Shown here: in pieces, positions 16,287 to 23,913 of the stretch
How the letters are laid out: every line of letters starts with the position of its first letter
Numbering within the stretch: the stretch's first letter is position 1
DNA from: Nonomuraea terrae
GTDB taxonomy: Bacteria; Actinomycetota; Actinomycetes; Streptosporangiales; Streptosporangiaceae
Direction: 5' to 3'
DNA length: 43,401 bases
Assembly (NCBI RefSeq): GCF_004348995.1
Contig: NZ_SMKQ01000053.1
Location: 1 to 43,401, forward strand
Notes under the pieces: generated by a model
Told to the model about the DNA's origin: nothing
Database searches by the model: none
Seen by the model: only the letters and a program-made list of their open reading frames with translations
Program-made: the position numbers and the translations under genes

Positions 16287-16403
16287 TTAGCGAATGGGAA
16301 GGAACCGTTCGTGTATTCCCCCGTCCGCGCCGGTGTAGGCAACGTGTTGGACGTTCTCCGGGGTGGTGTACCAGCTCGTCGGGCTTGTGCCCGGGGCCAC
16401 CAG
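16287..16403 (-). pseudogene. Fragment resembling a lectin-like beta-propeller blade
   Basis: A leftward frame reads LWSLVAPGTSPTSWYTT, PENVQHVAYTGADGGIHERF and stops at 16289-16287. The HVAYTGADGGIHE pattern recalls the repeats of PLL/fucose-lectin-like propellers found in secreted actinobacterial proteins. About 38 residues remain and the upstream part is absent. Confidence 0.45.
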
Positions 16404-16589
16404 GCTCCACAATCTAATTTGATGGAAGCTGCGGCGCCGTGTTCGGCATCGCGCCGCAGCGCATTAGGCGACGTTCCGCTCGGATGGGCCGAAGGGCATA
16501 TCTGCTTGGGGCAGGTTGGCCGAATATGCCCGGGAGTCGACTTTTCGCAGGAAAGACTTGGGGGCGACTGGGGGTCAGGAGCACCTGTC

Positions 16590-16780
16590 GCACCCGCGTC
16601 CGGCTCGACACCTACGCCGGACTCGACCTGCACCAACTGCACCACAGCGCCGCCACCCACCTTGGCCCCACTCCAGCTCATCATGGGCAAGACCAGCACA
16701 AGAACCTTCCATGGCCATGCGCTACGTCAAACCCGGCACCGAAGCCATCACGCCGTCACCGAGCACCTCGCCCCGGCACT
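16590..16780 (+). pseudogene. Tyrosine recombinase (phage-type integrase) C-terminal remnant A
   Basis: Pieces of the catalytic domain appear in three frames: LDTYAGLDLHQLHHSAATHLG, then APLQLIMGKT, then MAMRYVKPGTEAI, then AVTEHLAPAL. Integrases of this type read LHQLRHSAATHLG; here the catalytic Arg is His. At least three frameshifts and the Arg loss show a long-dead gene. Confidence 0.7.
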
Positions 16781-16991
16781 GATGGAGTGGCGGCTCGCCG
16801 CGGCTATGGGAGTTCCAGGCCAACACACATGAGCAAGCAAGCACACGCCGATGGATAAGGAAGCCGCCGCCCGCATTCAATCGGCGGCCGCCAGGAATCC
16901 GGACAGCGACGAGTTCGCGATAGTTGGCGGAGCCGACGCCAGGCAGCTCGCAACCTGAGCCCACCGGCGCAGCCTGACAGAATCGTGACCC

Positions 16992-17576
16992 ATGATCGAC
17001 GATTTCGCGAAAGACAACCTGCACGAGAGACTGCGGCGGGACCGCAAGGCGCTGCTCTGGAAACTCGACGGCTTGTCCGAATACGACGCCCGCCGACCTT
17101 TGACAGCGACCGGGACCAACCTCCTCGGCCTGGTCAAACACGTGGCCACCGTCGAGGCCAGGTACTTCGGCGAGGTCTTCGACCGCCCTTCCCCGGAACC
17201 GCTGCCCCGGTGGCAGGACTCCGACGGCAGCGATCTGTGGGCGACCGAGGACGAGACCCGCGATCAGATCATCGGGTTCTACCGGCGCACGTGGGAACAC
17301 TCGGACGCGACGATCAACGAGCTTCCCCTCGACGCCCCCGGCCACGTGCCGTGGTGGCCGGAGTCAACGCCGGCCTGGCACACGAACCTGTTCGCCATCA
17401 TGGTCCATGTCCTCGGCGAGTCCACCCGGCATGCCGGGCACGCCGATATCCTGCGCGAGGGCCTCGACGGCCGGACCGGGTTGCGCGCCGAATACGAGAA
17501 GCAGATCGACGAGGAAGCCCGTGCAGCCTACTGCGCGAAGATCGAGCAGGCCGCCAGGGCGGCCCGCACCAATTAA
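16992..17576 (+). CDS. DinB/DUF664-family protein
   Basis: A 194-residue four-helix-bundle protein of the DinB superfamily, DUF664 branch. The metal-binding histidines appear as GLVKHVATVEARYFGEVF and MVHVLGESTRHAGHADILRE. Several actinobacterial members are mycothiol-dependent transferases or putative S-transferases; a specific reaction cannot be assigned. ATG 16992 gives the usual family length. It is an intact gene sitting between two patches of mobile-element debris and shares no operon with a neighbour. Confidence 0.88.
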   Translation: MIDDFAKDNLHERLRRDRKALLWKLDGLSEYDARRPLTATGTNLLGLVKHVATVEARYFGEVFDRPSPEPLPRWQDSDGSDLWATEDETRDQIIGFYRRTWEHSDATINELPLDAPGHVPWWPESTPAWHTNLFAIMVHVLGESTRHAGHADILREGLDGRTGLRAEYEKQIDEEARAAYCAKIEQAARAARTN

Positions 17577-17939
17577 GGCTTAACCACAATCGCGCCACCG
17601 TGGCCCCCCACCAGCAAGATCACTTAAACGCCAAAGGTCGGAGTGCTGCGACGCGCCCTAAACGACCTCGAGGCGCTCTCCGCACGCTCGGTTCTTCTTG
17701 GCCTGTCGTCAAGGAAGCTGTCACCAGGTACACCCGAGTGGAGTTAGCCCAGGTAGACAGGCCTTGAGGGGGTGCAGCCAAGGTACGGCGGAAACCGGCA
17801 ACAGGCTGAGCGGCCCTCGGGTTTGCGCTGGTGAGGGCGGGGGTTCCCGGATGTGATCGATCTCAGCCCTCGGCGTAGTTGATCTTTGGTACGTTCCTCG
17901 ATCCGTATGGGTTGATATTTACGGGTCTGGGGTTGTGGC
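17577..17939. other. Intergenic stretch before Tn3 remnant
   Basis: No gene can be supported in these 363 bases. The G-rich run starting near 17767 may be the outer end of the Tn3-family element whose transposase start lies at 17940, but no matching inverted repeat could be found. Confidence 0.35.
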
Positions 17940-18255
17940 GTGACGTCGATCGAGCGGACCGCGTATCCACGGTTCAAGCGGTTCCTGTCGGCCCGGGAGT
18001 TGCACGTGTTCTACACGCCGCAGACGGAGGAGATCGCGTGGGCGAGTGGGCAGGTGCGGTCGGACAACCACCTGCTGGCACTGATGGTGCAGCTGAAGCG
18101 CTTCAACCGGATGGGCTATTTCCCCCGGCTGGATGACGTCCCGGAGGCAGTGGTGGCCCACATCCGCCGAGATCTCGGGCTGGGCGAGGACGTCGCCGCG
18201 GTGTACGACTCGGACCGGACCCGGGGCCATCATCGGATGCTGATCCGCCGGCGTA
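17940..18255 (+). pseudogene. Tn3-family transposase, N-terminal remnant (DUF4158)
   Basis: Starting at GTG 17940 (GGTCTGGGG upstream), the frame encodes ERTAYPRFKRFLSARELHVF, then YTPQTEEIAWASGQVRSDNH and MGYFPRLDDVPEAVVAHIRRDLGL, the DUF4158 domain at the start of Tn3-family TnpA. Similarity ends at about residue 105, after HHRMLIRRRSEV; the other roughly 900 residues including the DDE core are missing. From 18274 to a stop at 18358-18360 another frame carries a short unrelated tail (KSAGRKVFGLATAGVRLA) that I do not recognise, marking the break. Confidence 0.8.
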
Positions 18256-18371
18256 GCGAGGTCGTGTCGGACACTCACCAAGACCGCCGTCGTCATCACC
18301 GCGAAGTCCGCCGGGCGCAAGGTCTTCGGCCTCGCCACCGCAGGCGTCCGTCTCGCTTGACCTCTTGCGCG

Positions 18372-19274
18372 TCAGTCCGACAGCCAGTGCAGCTCGTGCG
18401 CCAGGGTTTTGGCGACGGCACGGATGCGGCGGTGTAGTGGCCACTGCTCGCGTGGGAGGACCAGGTGGATCGTCAGGCTGGGCGCGCCCCGCAGTGGTCG
18501 CCAGGTGAGACCGGCCGGTTGTGCCGTGACCGCGGCTTCTCCGGCCGGGGCGAGGGTGACCCCGTCGCGCAGGTCGCGCTGAGACATGTCGAAAGAGACT
18601 GCGGGCGTGTGGAATCGAGGGTGTGGTCGGGTGTCTCGGAACAGTGCGGACAGCTGATCGTGGATCACGGGGTTGGCCGCACGGTCCGGGAGTCGCAGCG
18701 GATACGCGGCCACGTCGGCGATCTCGATCTCCGGGTGTTCGGCCAGCGGATGATGCTGCGCCAGCTGGACCCCGACGCGCATACGCCGCAGCAGGAACCG
18801 GCGCACGCCACGGCCCGGCTGTTCACCGCGGGTGATCCCGGCATCGATGCGGCCGTCGGCGACCGCGGGGGAGATCTCCGGTGTCGCCATCGGGACCGCG
18901 CCGACCTCGAGTCCGCTGTTGCCGCGAATCAGCCTGTCCACCAGGGCCGGTGCCGTCTCGGCCCCGGCGCTGAGGCTGTATCCGATGCGCAGCGTGCCCA
19001 GTTCACCGGCCGCCGCGCTCCGGGCGGTGTCCCATGCCCGGTCCAGCGCCGCCAGCGCGGGCGGCGCGGACTCCGCCAAAGCCGCACCGGCCGTGGTCAA
19101 TACGACGCTACGCGTGTTGCGGACCAGCAGGGCCGTACCGAGTTCCGCCTCCAATCGGCGCATCCGGGCGCTGAGTGCGGGCTGTGCGATACCGATCCGT
19201 GCGGCCGCGCGGGTGAAGTTCAACTCCTGCGCCAGCACCAGGAAGTACCGCAGACTCACCGTATCCGGCGCCAC
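18372..19274 (-). CDS. LysR-family transcriptional regulator
   Basis: A 300-residue LTTR. The winged helix-turn-helix is at residues 4-63 (LRYFLVLAQELNFTRAAARIGIAQPALSARMRRLEAELGTALLVR), followed by the periplasmic-binding-like effector domain (LGTLRIGYSLSAGAE, then GLEVGAVPMATPEISPAVADGRIDAGI). GTG 19274 is chosen because GGAGG lies 4 nt upstream and the domain begins directly; ATGs up to 19349 add unrelated residues. It diverges from a DUF1330 gene, its probable target by position. Effector unknown. Confidence 0.91.
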   Translation of the reverse strand: MAPDTVSLRYFLVLAQELNFTRAAARIGIAQPALSARMRRLEAELGTALLVRNTRSVVLTTAGAALAESAPPALAALDRAWDTARSAAAGELGTLRIGYSLSAGAETAPALVDRLIRGNSGLEVGAVPMATPEISPAVADGRIDAGITRGEQPGRGVRRFLLRRMRVGVQLAQHHPLAEHPEIEIADVAAYPLRLPDRAANPVIHDQLSALFRDTRPHPRFHTPAVSFDMSQRDLRDGVTLAPAGEAAVTAQPAGLTWRPLRGAPSLTIHLVLPREQWPLHRRIRAVAKTLAHELHWLSD

Positions 19275-19365
19275 GTGCCCTCCCTGCCGATTGATAACGA
19301 TCCGTTCTGAGTCTATCCCGTACCGGTCTTTCCCTCGACCGCACATCAAGCCCTAACCTGCGCAT

Positions 19366-19470
19366 ATGACGATTCAACTGACCGCAGTACCCGTCGCCGG
19401 GATCGATCGATCTGAGTGTCAATTCGAAGTCGGACGTGTCCGGCCGAACACAGGAGGTTTCCATGGCTAA
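19366..19470 (+). CDS. Possible leader/overlapping short ORF upstream of DUF1330
   Basis: ATG 19366 opens a 34-codon frame that starts MTIQLTAVPVAGIDRSEC and stops at TAA 19468-19470, inside the start of the DUF1330 gene (ATGGCTAA). The first residues look like the beginning of a VOC/glyoxalase-fold protein, so this could be a truncated gene start. If translated, its termination would deliver ribosomes onto the AGGAGG site of DUF1330. No ribosome site precedes it; a leaderless start is possible. Confidence 0.3.
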   Translation: MTIQLTAVPVAGIDRSECQFEVGRVRPNTGGFHG

Positions 19471-19768
19471 GGGCTACTGGGTCAGTGTCTACCCCGCCAC
19501 TTCCGACCCTGAGAGGCTGACTGCCTACGACAAGCTGGCCGGTCCGGCTGTCCAGGCTGGGGGCGGGCGCGTCCTGTCCCGGATCCCGTCCCGTGGCGGT
19601 CGAGTCGTCGCCCACGAGGCCGGAATCACGCAACGCGTCGTTCTGATCGAGTTCGACAGCTTTGAACAGGCCGTCGCGGCATACGAGAGCGAGGCATACC
19701 AGAAGGCGCTGGTGGCCCTGCCCGACGGCTTCGAGCGCGACTTCCGCATCATCGAAGGCATCGACTGA
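19463..19768 (+). CDS. DUF1330 domain-containing protein
   Basis: A 101-residue dimeric alpha+beta-barrel protein: MAKGYWVSVYPATSDPERL, then YDKLAGPAVQAGGGRVLSRI and VLIEFDSFEQAVAAYESEAYQKAL, all standard for DUF1330. Biochemical role is undefined for most members. ATG 19463 has a textbook AGGAGG 5 nt upstream, stronger than the in-frame start at 19436. It diverges from the LysR gene. Confidence 0.9.
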   Translation: MAKGYWVSVYPATSDPERLTAYDKLAGPAVQAGGGRVLSRIPSRGGRVVAHEAGITQRVVLIEFDSFEQAVAAYESEAYQKALVALPDGFERDFRIIEGID

Positions 19769-19976
19769 CCGGCGGGCCCAGCCATCGCTGAGCATCCGTC
19801 ACCTGATACGCACGCCACCGGCGGTGCGGTCATCATCCACTATCCGGTGCAGGACGGCACCGGCTGAGGCAGGACGGTACGCTCCGGGACGCGTTCGGTC
19901 GGCCGTTGCGGCCAGGTCCGGCTATCGGCGGACGCCGTTCGCGGTTGCCGGTTCGTTGAGCGTCCAAGGTGGGCCG

Positions 19977-20858
19977 ATGTCCTGGCCGGATGTCACGGTA
20001 GTTGATGCGTGCGTGCGGCGCGACGGCCGGGGCGGCAGCCCCACGGCCGTCACCGACGACGACCCCGCGGCGACGGACGCGGACCGGCGTGCGGTCGCTG
20101 CTGCGGCCGGCACCTCGCACGCGGCGTTCCTCGGCCCGGGGCGGACGCCGGACGGTGGCTGGCCGGTCCGGTTCTTCACCGCCACCGCCGAACTGTCGGG
20201 CTGTGGCCACGGCACCGTTGCCGCGCAGGCCGTCCGGCTGACCCGCACCGCGCTGGGCGAGCTGAACGACCGCCAACACACCGGCGGGCGCACGTTCGAC
20301 ACCGTCGCGATCCGCCGCCCCGCCGGCATCGAGGTGTGGTTCGACCAGGGCCTCGTCGCGCTGCGTCACCCGGCGCCGGACGAGCGCGCCGCGATCGTCG
20401 CCGCGCTCGGGCTCACCGCGGACGATCCGCATCCGACCGACGCGCCACGGATCGCCGCGCCCGGCGCACCACGCATGCTGGTACCGGTCCACGACCGGTC
20501 GGCGCTGCTCCGAGTCCACCCACACCTCGGCAGGCTGACAGCGGCGTGCCAGCGGTACGGGCTCCTCGGCTGTTTCGTGTACGTACCGCCGGTGGGCGAC
20601 CGTCCGGGTGCGGCGCGGATGTTCGCGCCGGCGATCGGCGTCGACGAGGACGTCGCCAACGCCAACAGCACCGGCTGCCTGGCCGCCCACCTGCTCGACA
20701 CGACAGGGGCACAGACGGTCGCGATCGAGGTGGAGCAGGGTGACACCCTCGGTCGACCGGCCAGCGTGCTCGCTTCGGCCCGACGCGGGCCGGCGGGCAT
20801 CACGACCCGGATCGGCGGGTTAGCGGTGGTCCGCGACGGACACCGAGGCGACAACTAG
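19977..20858 (+). CDS. PhzF-like isomerase-fold protein lacking the catalytic Glu
   Basis: A 293-residue protein with the two-lobed PhzF/diaminopimelate-epimerase fold. RFFTATAELSGCGHGTVAAQ matches the conserved FTP..E..F.GH segment, and the second lobe ends with EDVANANSTGCLAAHLL. In PhzF the proton-shuttling Glu lies in LSESTF; the aligned segment here is TSHAAF, with His in that position. It may use another acid/base or belong to a non-isomerase branch. ATG 19977 follows AAGGTGG. No phenazine genes are present, so phenazine synthesis should not be inferred. Confidence 0.83.
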   Translation: MSWPDVTVVDACVRRDGRGGSPTAVTDDDPAATDADRRAVAAAAGTSHAAFLGPGRTPDGGWPVRFFTATAELSGCGHGTVAAQAVRLTRTALGELNDRQHTGGRTFDTVAIRRPAGIEVWFDQGLVALRHPAPDERAAIVAALGLTADDPHPTDAPRIAAPGAPRMLVPVHDRSALLRVHPHLGRLTAACQRYGLLGCFVYVPPVGDRPGAARMFAPAIGVDEDVANANSTGCLAAHLLDTTGAQTVAIEVEQGDTLGRPASVLASARRGPAGITTRIGGLAVVRDGHRGDN

Positions 20859-20934
20859 ACCGTCCTCTTCTGCGATCCGCGCATGGGGCTGGGGCTGTCC
20901 GCTGCGGTCAAGCGTGGGCACCCGGTGGCGGCCG

Positions 20935-21232
20935 TCAGCGGGACGCGGTGTCGAGGGCGCGGCTGAGGGTCCATCGGGAGACGCGCAGCTTGGCGGCGAC
21001 GGCGGTTCCGGTTTGTCCGGCGCCGAGCAGGATGCGGGCGTCGGCGATCTGCTCGGAGGTCAGGGCGCGCGGACGGCCGCCGACGCGGCCTCGGGCGCGG
21101 GCGGCGTCGAGGCCTTCGCGGGTGCCTTTGACGATCTGCTGACGTTGGAACTTGGCGATGGCGGCGAACACGGTGAAGATCAGTTCGCCGCACATGTCGT
21201 CGCTGGTGTCGAGCACGATGCCGTCGAGGGTA
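20935..21232 (-). pseudogene. Serine recombinase (resolvase) C-terminal remnant
   Basis: Leftward, the frame reads GIVLDTSDDMCGELIFTVFAAIAKFQ, then TREGLDAARARGRVGGRPRALTSEQIADARILL and KLRVSRWTLSRALDTASR before a stop at 20937-20935. That is the end of the catalytic domain, helix E and the C-terminal helix-turn-helix of a resolvase/invertase. The catalytic Ser and N-terminal ~100 residues are missing: at about 21233 the sequence changes abruptly to unrelated plus-strand coding. Confidence 0.85.
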
Positions 21233-21455
21233 GGGCAAGCCGCCGTCCGTCGCCTCGCTCTACCGGGCATTTGCCGAAGCCGAGGCGGCAGCCGAACAGG
21301 CCGCCGCGAACGACCGCGTGACGCTGCGACCCAAGCCCGCCCCGATCCGGCAGCGCAGCGAGCCGGAAACACCCGAGGAAGCCGAGCTCCACGACCGCCT
21401 CCAGGCTCAGGTACTCCAACGCCGCGCGGGCCAGTATCGCGCGCGCAGGTGCTGA
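21233..21455 (+). pseudogene. Unrecognised gene fragment next to the resolvase break
   Basis: A plus-strand frame with good actinomycete codon usage runs KPPSVASLYRAFAEAEAAAEQ, later PAPIRQRSEPETPEEAELHDRL, and stops at 21455. No in-frame start exists, so it is the 3' end of a gene cut at 21233. I do not recognise the family; the Ala/Glu-rich helix and Pro/Arg linker resemble plasmid or integrative-element proteins only in general character. Confidence 0.4.
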
Positions 21456-21760
21456 GGCGCGCTGGTACGGCGAGCCGCAGTCTCAGATCACCAAGGCTCA
21501 GGCCGAAGCGATCGCGGCCATCCTGCAGTCGCTGGAGAACAACGACAACGCTCTGCTCCACTTCAGCAACGTGCTCATCTTGAAGGTCGATGGTGTTCCC
21601 CTAGCTAGTGCGGGAGCTGACTCCGGAGCAGGTCGATCGCATGATGAAGAATCCGCGCTTGTTCACTGATCCACGCATGGCGCTACAGATGCTTGACGAC
21701 AGCGAGGGAAACGCTCACAAGGCTGGCGGCGAGCCCGGTCAGCAGGCCATCACGTCCTAA
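21421..21760 (+). pseudogene. Unrecognised mobile-element gene frameshifted by a CTAG duplication
   Basis: One frame reads ARWYGEPQSQITKAQAEAIAAI, then LENNDNALLHFSNVLILKVDGVPL up to 21601. After a 4-bp tandem repeat CTAGCTAG (21601-21608) the protein continues in a new frame as VRELTPEQVDRMMKNPRLFTDP and MALQMLDDSEGNAHKAGG, with TAA at 21758-21760. Removing one CTAG joins the halves as ...VDGVPLVRELTPEQ... without loss. No start codon is found. A short GTG-initiated reading (21608-21760, 50 residues) is possible but lacks a ribosome site. Confidence 0.5.
21601..21608. repeat. 4-bp tandem duplication CTAGCTAG
   Basis: Two copies of CTAG sit exactly where the reading frame breaks; deleting one restores a continuous protein. 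It is the inactivating change of the surrounding gene. Confidence 0.65.
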
Positions 21761-21795
21761 GGACCCAGCGGGCCGGGCGCTGCCGGACGCGCTCT

Positions 21796-21930
21796 AAAGA
21801 CCGCCAGTTCGCGCTCGGCCACGCGGACCCGCGCACCACCCAGGACTACGACAGGGCTCGCCCCCGGATGCCGACCCGTCCTACCTGGTGGCCGCCGCTA
21901 TCGCGAGTCGCTCCAGCCATAACCACCGCC
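21796..21930 (+). pseudogene. Tyrosine recombinase C-terminal remnant B
   Basis: RQFALGHADPRTTQDYDRAR is the LGHADPRTTRRYDR motif of integrases, with the nucleophile Tyr in QDYDRAR. After a frame change near 21863 it continues PDADPSYLVAAAIASR, the usual end of such proteins. The region to 22192 holds nothing else I can support. Confidence 0.7.
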
Positions 21931-22192
21931 GGGTACGACCGCCGCGGCGAGCGCGCCAAGCGCCGCATGGCCAGTTTGCTCCATGTCCCCTTCAGCCACG
22001 TACCGAGAAGGGGTCCCGTTGACCGGTCCCTTTACGGGCTCACTGCGGCTTTTGCGCCCTTTAGGCCAGACGTAACGTCCAGGTTTTCGACGGCCACCCA
22101 GACTGAAGAGGAGGGCCCGTGGCGCCCCGCCCCGGGGCCGATTCGCTGTAGTGGGTTCGCCCGCCACAGCTCACCGAAATCGGGGGATCACA

Positions 22193-22789
22193 GTGAAACG
22201 AGTGCTTCTCGCGGCGGCGCTGGCGCTGACTGCCAGCACCGCCGGAACCGCCGAGGCATCCATCCTTACACTGCCGGCGGCCTCGCCCTCGCCAGAGGAC
22301 ACCTCCACGCCGGAGTCACCGACCACAACGGCGAGCCCGATCGGGCCCGGCTGCGCCTCCATTGAGGACAGCCTGTCCAATATCGCGGACCAGCCGGTCG
22401 GCACCGCCCTCTCGCAGGTACCCGAACTCTCCATGCTGTCGCAGGCGGTGAAGAAGGCCGGGCTGGAGAACAAGCTGAACTCCGCTCAGGACATCACGGT
22501 CTTCGCGCCCAGCAACGAAGCGTTCGAGGCGATCCCGCCGGACGCCAGGGACAAGGTCATGGCCGACAAGCAAGCACTGACCAAGGTCCTCTCTTACCAC
22601 GTGGTGGAGGGCAAGAAAGCGCCGGCCGACCTGGAAGGCGCCACGCTCAAGAATATGCTGGGCGGCGAGCTGACCGTGAAGGGCTCCGGTGAAGACCTCA
22701 CCATCAACAACGCCAAAATGGTCTGTGGCGACGTGCCCACGAGCAACGCCACCGTCTACATCGTCGACAAGGTCCTGATGCCCCAGTGA
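22193..22789 (+). CDS. Secreted fasciclin-domain protein
   Basis: A 198-residue exported protein. Residues 1-22 are a signal peptide (MKRVLLAAALALTASTAG...), followed by a Ser/Thr/Pro linker (PSPEDTSTPESPTTTASP) and one FAS1 domain: LSQVPELSMLSQAVKKAGLENKL, then ITVFAPSNEAFEAIPP, LTKVLSYHVVEGK and the closing TVYIVDKVLMPQ. It resembles the mycobacterial MPT70/MPT83 group, which are adhesion-like surface or secreted proteins. There is no lipobox. GTG 22193 follows GGGGGA. A strong hairpin terminator follows. Confidence 0.92.
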   Translation: MKRVLLAAALALTASTAGTAEASILTLPAASPSPEDTSTPESPTTTASPIGPGCASIEDSLSNIADQPVGTALSQVPELSMLSQAVKKAGLENKLNSAQDITVFAPSNEAFEAIPPDARDKVMADKQALTKVLSYHVVEGKKAPADLEGATLKNMLGGELTVKGSGEDLTINNAKMVCGDVPTSNATVYIVDKVLMPQ

Positions 22790-22824
22790 CGGGTCTGGAC
22801 CCGGCCTAGACGAAGAGCACGATC

Positions 22825-22859
22825 GGTCAGGCAAGTACGCGAACGTTACTTGCCTGACC
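22825..22859. terminator. Perfect 13-bp stem terminator between convergent genes
   Basis: GGTCAGGCAAGTA (22825-22837) pairs perfectly with TACTTGCCTGACC (22847-22859) over a 9-nt loop. It is placed between the fasciclin gene and the convergent NERD gene and could serve both strands. The following 22860-22895 is strikingly AT-rich for this DNA. Confidence 0.75.
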
Positions 22860-22895
22860 TAACTAACTACTTAAAGTAATCAATGATAATTGCAC

Positions 22896-23342
22896 CTATT
22901 GGGGGACGTACGCGGGTAGTGTCTGCTCGGCGGCCGCCGCCATCATGGCGACCTCCTCAGCGGCGTACTTGCGCGGATGGCGAGCAATCCAGCCGTGAAC
23001 GCGCGAAACTCGAAGGATCGTCGTCCCCCCAGCGTTGATCGCTCCCCAGCGGGGCAGCCGGCCACCGTGTACGGCGACGACCGTGACGACGTCGACCGGG
23101 CGACCGGTCGCCCGGCGCAATGCCTCGGCGACAGCTCGGGCCTCGAACACCACCGGCCCTACAACCTTGGCGATCGGCGTGCGACCGACCCAGAGCGTGC
23201 CACTGCCCGGCTTGATCGTGGTCCGTCTATGCCACTTCTTCGAGTCCACCACGTACACACCGGTCGGGCCGATCACAACGTGGTCGACGTTGGCGCGACT
23301 TCGCGGGACTGCACGGTCGTGCAGCACGGTGCAACCGGCCAT
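22896..23342 (-). pseudogene. NERD-domain protein, 5' truncated
   Basis: The 148-residue frame has the NERD core: VLHDRAVPRSRANVDHVVIGPTGVYVVDSKKW, then GRLPRWGAINAGGTTILRVSRV. NERD is a nuclease-related fold of the PD-(D/E)XK class. Full proteins have an additional N-terminal helix with the first conserved residues before VLHDR; here an in-frame stop lies only seven codons upstream of ATG 23342 and no ribosome site is seen, so the 5' end appears deleted. It might still be translated as a short form. The upstream neighbour ends 42 bp away. Confidence 0.6.
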
Positions 23343-23384
23343 TATGTGGAATCTGTTGTGTCAAGCCGTGTCGATCGGTCGCGG

Positions 23385-23873
23385 TCAGTTGGGCGCCGGA
23401 TCTCCGAGCAGGATGACCTTGCCGACAACGGGATCGAAGCCGAGAACCGGGTGTTCTTGGCTTCCGCCTTCCGCGGTCGTCAGCACCGGCTTGCCAAGTT
23501 CGCTCCCGATCGCCCGGAGGAAGACGCAGAGTGTGTCGACCCCCTCTTGACCTTGCAGTTCACGAAGGTCGACGTCGAAGTCGATCTCCGACTCCGATAT
23601 GAGCCGAAAGATCGCGAGCACGCCCGGAGCAGGCCAGACTCGCAGCGACACCGTCTCAGCCTCGGGTGGACGCGCGAGCACTTCGGCGGCGGTAGGCAGC
23701 GGCAGCACCGTGTCGCCTTGCGAATACTGCCACTGCCATCCACGCGCTCTGATCAAGTCCAGGACGGCCTGCCAGTCCTCGACGGTGGCGTCCGGGACAA
23801 AGAGGTCCGGCAATGCGCCCATCAAGTCGGGATCGAAGAATTCCCTGACCTCGTCCCATCGGAGATCCGTCAT
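23385..23873 (-). CDS. Conserved hypothetical protein
   Basis: I cannot assign this 162-residue soluble protein. It begins MTDLRWDEVREFFDPDLMGALPDLFVPDATVEDWQAV; the middle holds LRVWPAPGVLAIFRLISESEIDFDVDLREL and the end HPVLGFDPVVGKVILLG. The regular composition, absence of stops and balanced hydrophobic pattern show a real gene. No signal peptide or membrane segment is visible. It lies 40 bp downstream of the SARP gene, possibly in one transcript with it. Confidence 0.72.
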   Translation of the reverse strand: MTDLRWDEVREFFDPDLMGALPDLFVPDATVEDWQAVLDLIRARGWQWQYSQGDTVLPLPTAAEVLARPPEAETVSLRVWPAPGVLAIFRLISESEIDFDVDLRELQGQEGVDTLCVFLRAIGSELGKPVLTTAEGGSQEHPVLGFDPVVGKVILLGDPAPN

Positions 23874-23913
23874 GCCGTCATGCTGCCTGGTCGCGGGGCC
23901 TGCCGCAGCTTGA

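Noticed and set aside
19662..19976. N-terminal extension of the PhzF-like protein upstream of 19977
   Set aside because: The extension overlaps the DUF1330 gene, is Arg/Ser-rich and lacks family similarity; ATG 19977 has a ribosome site and begins at the first beta strand.
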